Positions 59,590-64,000 of a stretch of DNA of 64,000 nucleotides are shown here, piece after piece; the stretch's first letter is position 1, and every line of letters begins with the position of its first letter. The stretch lies in contig NZ_JASLGE010000023.1 in the NCBI RefSeq assembly GCF_030150285.1, forward strand, positions 1 through 64,000. The letters run 5' to 3'. The notes beneath the pieces are model-generated. The model was not told where the DNA came from and searched no databases. It was given only the letters and a program-made list of their open reading frames with translations. Source of the stretch: Pseudomonas sp. GTDB lineage: Bacteria; Pseudomonadota; Gammaproteobacteria; Pseudomonadales; Pseudomonadaceae. A program made the translations under genes and the position numbers.

Positions 59590-62500
59590 ATGGGAAGTTC
59601 AACCTGTCCGCGTGGGCTCTGAAGCACCAGTCGTTCGTGTGGTACTTGATGTTTATGGCGGTGGTCGCCGGGATCTTTTCTTACATCAACCTGGGCCGCG
59701 CAGAAGACCCGAGCTTCGCCATCAAAACCATGGTGATCCAGGCCAAATGGCCGGGGGCCACGGTTGATGAAACCCGTTTGCAAATCACTGACCGCATCGA
59801 GAAAAAACTCGAAGAGCTGGACACCCTCGATTACGTGCAGAGCTACACCCGCCCTGGCGAATCCACGGTATTCGTGTTTTTGAAAGACACCACCAAAGCG
59901 GACCTCATCCCGCACATCTGGTACGAAGTGCGGAAAAAGATCGGGGACATTCGCGGCGACTTCCCTCAAGGCATTCAAGGCCCGGGGTTCGACGACGAGT
60001 TCGGTGATGTGTACGGCACCATCTACGCGTTCACCGGCGATGGCTTCACCATGCGCCAGCTGCGTGACTACGTCGAGCAAGTGCGCACCGGCATTCGTGA
60101 CGTGCCCAACCGCGGCAAGGTCATGACCATTGGTGAGCAGGACGAAACCTTTTACCTGAACTTTTCAACCCGCAAACTCGCGGCTCTGGGCCTGGATCAA
60201 CAACACATTCTTGAAAGCCTGCAAGCGCAAAACGCCGTGACGCCTGCCGGGGTAATTGAAGCCGGGCCGGAGCGCATGTCGGTGCGCACTTCCGGGCAGT
60301 TCCACAGCGTGGCCGACCTGGAAGCCGTCAACCTGCGGGTCAACGACCGTTTCTACCGGCTATCTGACATCGCCGAAATAAACCGGGGCTATGTCGACCC
60401 GGCCGCCCCAATGTTCCATTTCAATGGCAAACCGGCCATCGGCCTAGCGATTGCCATGAACGCCGGTGGCAATATTCAAGAATTCGGCAAAGAACTGCAG
60501 CAACGCGTCAACGAACTCACCGCGCAGTTGCCCGTGGGTGTCGACGTGCAGATGGTGTCCGATCAGGCGCAGGTGGTTGAGGTGGCCGTCAACGGGTTTA
60601 CCAGCGCGCTGTTTGAGGCGGTGGTGATCGTACTGGCGGTCAGCTTTATCAGCCTGGGCTTGCGGGCAGGCCTGGTGGTGGCGATTTCAATCCCCCTGGT
60701 GCTGGCGCTGGTGTTTGTGTTTATGGAGTTCACGGGCATCGCCATGCAGCGGGTCTCGCTGGGTGCCCTGATCATCGCCCTCGGCCTGCTGGTGGACGAC
60801 GCGATGATCACCGTGGAGATCATGATCACGCGGCTTGAATTGGGCGAAACCAAAGAGCAAGCCGCCACCTTCGCCTGGCACTCCACGGCCTTTCCCATGC
60901 TCACGGGCACGCTCGTGACGGTGGCGGGCTTTGTGCCTATCGGCCTGAACAACAGCTCGGCGGGGGAGTACACCTTTACGCTGTTCGCCGTGATTGCGGT
61001 GGCGATGCTGGTGTCGTGGATCGTGGCGGTGCTGTTTGCCCCGGTGCTGGGCGTGCATATCCTGCGCGCCAAGGTCAAACCCAAGTCCGAAAAACCGGGC
61101 CGGTTGGCACAGGCCTTCAATACCGGCCTGCTGTGGTGCATGCGCAATCGTTGGTGGACCATCGGCACGACCGTGTTGATGTTTGTGTTGTCGATTTTCG
61201 GCATGGGGTTGGTGCAGAACCAGTTCTTCCCGGCCTCTGACCGCCCCGAAATTCTGGTGGACCTGAACCTGCCGCAAAACGCCTCGATTCAGGAAACCTT
61301 GAAAGTGACGCAGCGCTTTGAGGAGACACTCAAAAACGACCCGGATATCGTGCGCTGGAGTTCCTATATCGGTGAGGGTGCGATTCGTTTCTACCTGCCC
61401 CTGGACCAGCAACTGCAAAACCCCTTCTACGCGCAACTGGTGATCGTCAGCTCCGGGCTGGATACCCGCGACGCCTTGATGGAGCGCCTGAACAAGCGCC
61501 TGCGTGAAGACTTCGTGGGCGTAGGCAGCTTTGTCCACACCCTGGAGCTGGGCCCGCCCGTGGGCCAACCCCTGCAATACCGGGTGAGCGGCAATAACAT
61601 CGACCTGGTGCGCAAGTACTCGCTGGACCTGGCCTCGGTGCTCGACGCCAACCCCAACGTGGGCGAGACCATCTTCAACTGGAACGAACCGGGCAAGGTG
61701 CTACGCATCGACATTGCCCAAGACAAAGCGCGCCAGTTCGGGTTGTCTTCCGAAGACGTGGCCCAGGTGATGAACAGCATCGTCAGCGGTGCCGCCGTCA
61801 GCCAGGTTAAAGAAGATATCTACCTGATCAACATCGTCGGCCGCGCCATTGCCAGCGAACGCGGCACACCGGAAACCCTGCTCAACCTGCAAATCACCAC
61901 ACCGAGCGGCACGTCCATTCCGTTGCTGGCGTTTGCCACCGTGCGTTACGAGCTGGAGCAACCGTTGATCTGGAGCCGTGACCGCATCCCCACCTTGACC
62001 CTCAAGGCCTCGGTACGCGGCTCGATGCAACCCACCGACCTGGTCGCGCAGCTCAAGCCTGAAGTCGACAAGTTCGCCGCCAACCTGCCCCAGGGCTACA
62101 CCCTGCAAACCGGCGGTACGGTGGAGCAAAGTGCCAAGGCCCAAGGCCCGATCGCTCAGGTCATACCGTTGATGCTGTTCCTGATGGCCACCTTCCTGAT
62201 GATCCAGCTGCAAAGTGTGCAGAAGATGTTCCTGGTGGTCAGCGTGGCTCCCCTCGGCCTGATTGGCGTGGTGCTGGCGTTGGTGCCCACCGGCACGCCC
62301 ATGGGCTTTGTGGCCATTCTGGGAATTTTGGCACTGGTGGGCATCATCGTGCGTAACTCGGTGATTCTGGTGACCCAAATCGACCAGTACGAACGCGATG
62401 GCTTCGACCCGTGGCACGCTGTGATGCAAGCCACCCAACACCGTCGACGGCCGATTTTGCTGACCGCCGCCGCGGCCAGCCTGGGCATGGTGCCTATCGC

Positions 62501-62648
62501 GCGTGACGTGTTCTGGGGGCCGATGGCCTACGCCATGATCGGCGGCATTATCTCGGCCACCTTGCTCACCTTGCTGTTCCTGCCGGCGCTGTACGTGGCC
62601 TGGTACAAAATCAAGGAAAGCAAAGACCCGGCCCCTACGCCTACGTGA
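59586..62648 (+). CDS. RND multidrug efflux pump (TriC-like)
   Basis: This 1020-residue proton antiporter has twelve transmembrane helices in two repeats with large periplasmic loops. Helix 4 carries the twin acidic pair in IIALGLLVDDAMITVE, the proton relay; other motifs are GFVPIGLNNSSAGEYTFTLF and FVAILGILALVGIIVRNSV. It belongs to the HAE1 family. No outer-membrane factor gene follows, so it should use a shared TolC/OpmH-type channel, as TriABC does. Substrates likely include biocides, but not shown. Confidence 0.92.
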   Translation: MNGKFNLSAWALKHQSFVWYLMFMAVVAGIFSYINLGRAEDPSFAIKTMVIQAKWPGATVDETRLQITDRIEKKLEELDTLDYVQSYTRPGESTVFVFLKDTTKADLIPHIWYEVRKKIGDIRGDFPQGIQGPGFDDEFGDVYGTIYAFTGDGFTMRQLRDYVEQVRTGIRDVPNRGKVMTIGEQDETFYLNFSTRKLAALGLDQQHILESLQAQNAVTPAGVIEAGPERMSVRTSGQFHSVADLEAVNLRVNDRFYRLSDIAEINRGYVDPAAPMFHFNGKPAIGLAIAMNAGGNIQEFGKELQQRVNELTAQLPVGVDVQMVSDQAQVVEVAVNGFTSALFEAVVIVLAVSFISLGLRAGLVVAISIPLVLALVFVFMEFTGIAMQRVSLGALIIALGLLVDDAMITVEIMITRLELGETKEQAATFAWHSTAFPMLTGTLVTVAGFVPIGLNNSSAGEYTFTLFAVIAVAMLVSWIVAVLFAPVLGVHILRAKVKPKSEKPGRLAQAFNTGLLWCMRNRWWTIGTTVLMFVLSIFGMGLVQNQFFPASDRPEILVDLNLPQNASIQETLKVTQRFEETLKNDPDIVRWSSYIGEGAIRFYLPLDQQLQNPFYAQLVIVSSGLDTRDALMERLNKRLREDFVGVGSFVHTLELGPPVGQPLQYRVSGNNIDLVRKYSLDLASVLDANPNVGETIFNWNEPGKVLRIDIAQDKARQFGLSSEDVAQVMNSIVSGAAVSQVKEDIYLINIVGRAIASERGTPETLLNLQITTPSGTSIPLLAFATVRYELEQPLIWSRDRIPTLTLKASVRGSMQPTDLVAQLKPEVDKFAANLPQGYTLQTGGTVEQSAKAQGPIAQVIPLMLFLMATFLMIQLQSVQKMFLVVSVAPLGLIGVVLALVPTGTPMGFVAILGILALVGIIVRNSVILVTQIDQYERDGFDPWHAVMQATQHRRRPILLTAAAASLGMVPIARDVFWGPMAYAMIGGIISATLLTLLFLPALYVAWYKIKESKDPAPTPT

Positions 62649-62655
62649 TGCCTGA

Positions 62656-62720
62656 TGTAGGAACGAGCGTGCTCGCGATCTTTTAAAAATCAAAAGATCG
62701 CGAGCAAGCTCGCTCCTACG
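62656..62720. repeat. Near-perfect REPIN
   Basis: TGTAGGAACGAGCGTGCTCG leads into CGATC-TTTT and, after a short A-rich spacer, the inverted copy GATCGCGAGCAAGCTCGCTC then CTACG. The two arms could fold as one long hairpin and end the RND operon. Confidence 0.85.
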
Positions 62721-62832
62721 GGGGCGTCATTATTTGTTTTATCCGAATAAAGCTATCTAATTTCGCACCTTTATCTGTGATACCCACACATGTGAACCTA
62801 GCCCCACGCCTTATCCACTTCGGAGTGTTGCC

Positions 62833-63573
62833 ATGAGTACTTCACACCCCAACGTCGCCATCATCACCGGCGCTTCACGCGGTATCGGTGCCGTGATTGC
62901 CCGGCAACTGGCCGCTGACGGTTTTGCCGTCGTGATCAACTACGCCAGCAGTGCGGGCGAAGCCCATGCGCTAGTCACTGAACTGACCGCAGCGGGGCAT
63001 CAGGCCATCGCCGTGCAGGCAGACGTGGCCAACGCCACCGACGTAGCGCGGTTGTTTGATGAAGCCGAGCAGCAACTGGGCAAGGTCGACGTGTTGATCA
63101 ATAACGCGGGTATCCTCAAAGTGATGCCGCTGGCCCAGCACAGCGACGCACTGTATGACCAGACCTTCAACATCAACACCCGCGGTACCTTCAACACCCT
63201 GCGCGAAGCGGCCACACGGCTAAACAACGGGGGGCGTATCGTCAACTTTTCCAGCAGCACGGTAGGCATGAACCTGCCGGGTTATGCGGTGTACATCGCC
63301 AGCAAGGCGGCGGTTGAATCGCTGACCCAGGTGTTTGCCAAGGAACTGCGGGGGCGGCAGATCACGGTCAACGCCGTAGCACCGGGCCCGGTGGCGACCG
63401 ACTTGTTTCTGCAAGGCAAGACCGAAGAGCAAATCCAGGCATTCAGCAAAATGCCGCCCCTGGAACGCCTGGGCCAGCCTGAAGACATCGCCCGCGTCGT
63501 CTCATTCCTGGTGAGCCCGGCGGCAGACTGGGTGAACGGGCAAGTGCTGCGCACCAACGGCGGGCTGGTTTAA
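62833..63573 (+). CDS. Short-chain dehydrogenase/reductase
   Basis: This 246-residue SDR has the cofactor motif TGASRGIGAVIARQLAADGF, NNAG at the expected place, and the catalytic Ser-Tyr-Lys set in the VNFSSSTVGMNLPGYAVYIASKAA segment. The end, ADWVNGQVLRTNGGLV, is typical of classical SDRs. It prefers NADP(H) judging from the Arg in the first loop. The substrate is unknown; the gene stands alone between the REPIN and betT. Confidence 0.9.
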   Translation: MSTSHPNVAIITGASRGIGAVIARQLAADGFAVVINYASSAGEAHALVTELTAAGHQAIAVQADVANATDVARLFDEAEQQLGKVDVLINNAGILKVMPLAQHSDALYDQTFNINTRGTFNTLREAATRLNNGGRIVNFSSSTVGMNLPGYAVYIASKAAVESLTQVFAKELRGRQITVNAVAPGPVATDLFLQGKTEEQIQAFSKMPPLERLGQPEDIARVVSFLVSPAADWVNGQVLRTNGGLV

Positions 63574-63690
63574 ACGGCCCGCACAGGCTCGCGCACCACC
63601 ACCACGCCAAACACGTCGCAGCCTTGCTGCACCCACAACGAAGCCGCCTCACACACAGGTCAGGGAAAGATCCGAAACGGCTTGGCAAAA

Positions 63691-63728
63691 CTGTAGGAGC
63701 AATCGAGCGTCGACCGGCTGCTCCTACA
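63691..63728. repeat. Long palindromic repeat, second family
   Basis: CTGTAGGAGCAATCGAGCGT then CGACCGGCTGCTCCTACAG is the third copy of the family at 4736 and 10162. The ends CTGTAGGAGCA / TGCTCCTACAG are perfectly complementary (about 11 bp), and an inner TCGA-rich core folds as well. It lies between convergent SDR and betT genes. Confidence 0.8.
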
Positions 63729-63733
63729 GCGTT

Positions 63734-64000
63734 TTAACGCACCAGGTGCAAGAACTGCATATGCCGTTCGTACTGGTCGAGCACGTCGTTGATGATTTGC
63801 TCTTTGGTGTAGCCGGTCAGGTCGTAGTCCTGGCTGCCTTCGGCCAGGTGCACTTCAGCCCGGTAGTAACGGCGGTTGCGCAGTTCTTTAGGCCCCATGC
63901 CACCACGGGCGAAAGACGGCGTGAAGTAACCGCGCATTTGCACCTGGTAGATAAACGGGTGCTCGTCGCCGTAGTCGATTTCCAGGCTCACGTTGTCGTG
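63734..64000 (-). CDS. betT: BCCT-family choline transporter, C-terminal fragment
   Basis: Only the last 88 residues are in the window; the gene continues past 64000 and the M at 63991 is internal. The sequence RRYYRAEVHLAEGSQDYDLT, followed by KEQIINDVLDQYERHMQFLH, matches the long cytoplasmic C-terminal tail of BetT-type proton-driven choline transporters. This tail is thought to tune osmotic activation. Its stop is 6 bp from the palindromic repeat. Confidence 0.85.
   Translation of the reverse strand, partial: HDNVSLEIDYGDEHPFIYQVQMRGYFTPSFARGGMGPKELRNRRYYRAEVHLAEGSQDYDLTGYTKEQIINDVLDQYERHMQFLHLVR

Noticed and set aside
1..64000. CRISPR arrays, tRNA or rRNA genes, prophage or insertion sequences
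   Set aside because: No regularly spaced direct repeats, no tRNA-like cloverleaf with a TTCGA-type arm in the gaps I read, and no transposase, integrase (other than xerC) or phage genes. Faint tRNA genes could escape manual reading.

Overview
The window is an ordinary-looking stretch of a Pseudomonas chromosome, most likely from the P. fluorescens/P. putida side of the genus. The evidence is gene content and order: rpmB-rpmG, pauC/kauB, a pauB-type oxidase, dadR-dadA-rid-dadX, pauR, a cytochrome c5, xpt, rep, a GGDEF-EAL protein, yifB, ubiK, glnK-amtB, sutA, xerC-dapF-lysA-lptM, cyaY, rnk and cyaA. As I remember it, this follows the order around PA5316-PA5270 of P. aeruginosa, with insertions. 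The DNA is GC-rich, and many intergenic gaps hold REP/REPIN palindromes of the fluorescens type.

Layout. 1-20 kb: ribosomal proteins L28/L33; polyamine catabolism genes (pauC, MFS transporter, pauB-like oxidase, pauR) interleaved with the D-alanine catabolic genes dadR, dadA, rid and dadX; then cytochrome c5, a large acyl-CoA transferase-like protein, xpt and rep. 20-28.5 kb: a GGDEF-EAL protein, a tight minus-strand four-gene lipid operon resembling E. coli ynbABC plus a PlsC acyltransferase, a MATE pump and a LysR regulator. 28.5-34.5 kb: yifB, then a small aromatic meta-cleavage-type island (MarR regulator, VOC protein, flavin reductase, HpaH-like hydratase, HpaI-like aldolase, second VOC protein) sitting between yifB and ubiK. 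34.9-45 kb: the nitrogen module glnK-amtB, sutA, the lptM-lysA-dapF-DUF484-xerC-HAD operon, cyaY, rnk with a structured leader, and a class I adenylate cyclase reduced to its catalytic half. 45.5-56 kb: sulfur acquisition (oscA-sbp-cysTWA) and, after prlC, a second probable sulfur-starvation group (RBBP9-like hydrolase, sigma54-type AAA+ protein, MetQ-like binding protein). 56-64 kb: a RecF-like AAA ATPase, a TriABC-like RND pump with two adaptor lipoproteins, an SDR enzyme and the C-terminal end of a BetT-type choline transporter cut by the window edge.

No tRNA, rRNA, phage, insertion sequence or CRISPR array was seen. The points most worth following up are: the lipid operon, whose CDP-alcohol phosphotransferase has Asn at two of the four canonical Asp positions; the sigma54 activator-like protein that has lost its GAFTGA loop and has no DNA-binding domain; the adenylate cyclase without its C-terminal half; a near-identical 13-mer shared by two sulfur-type promoters; and perfect palindromes in the dadR/dadA and MarR/VOC intergenic regions. 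All assignments come from reading the sequence and from memory of the families; no database search was possible.
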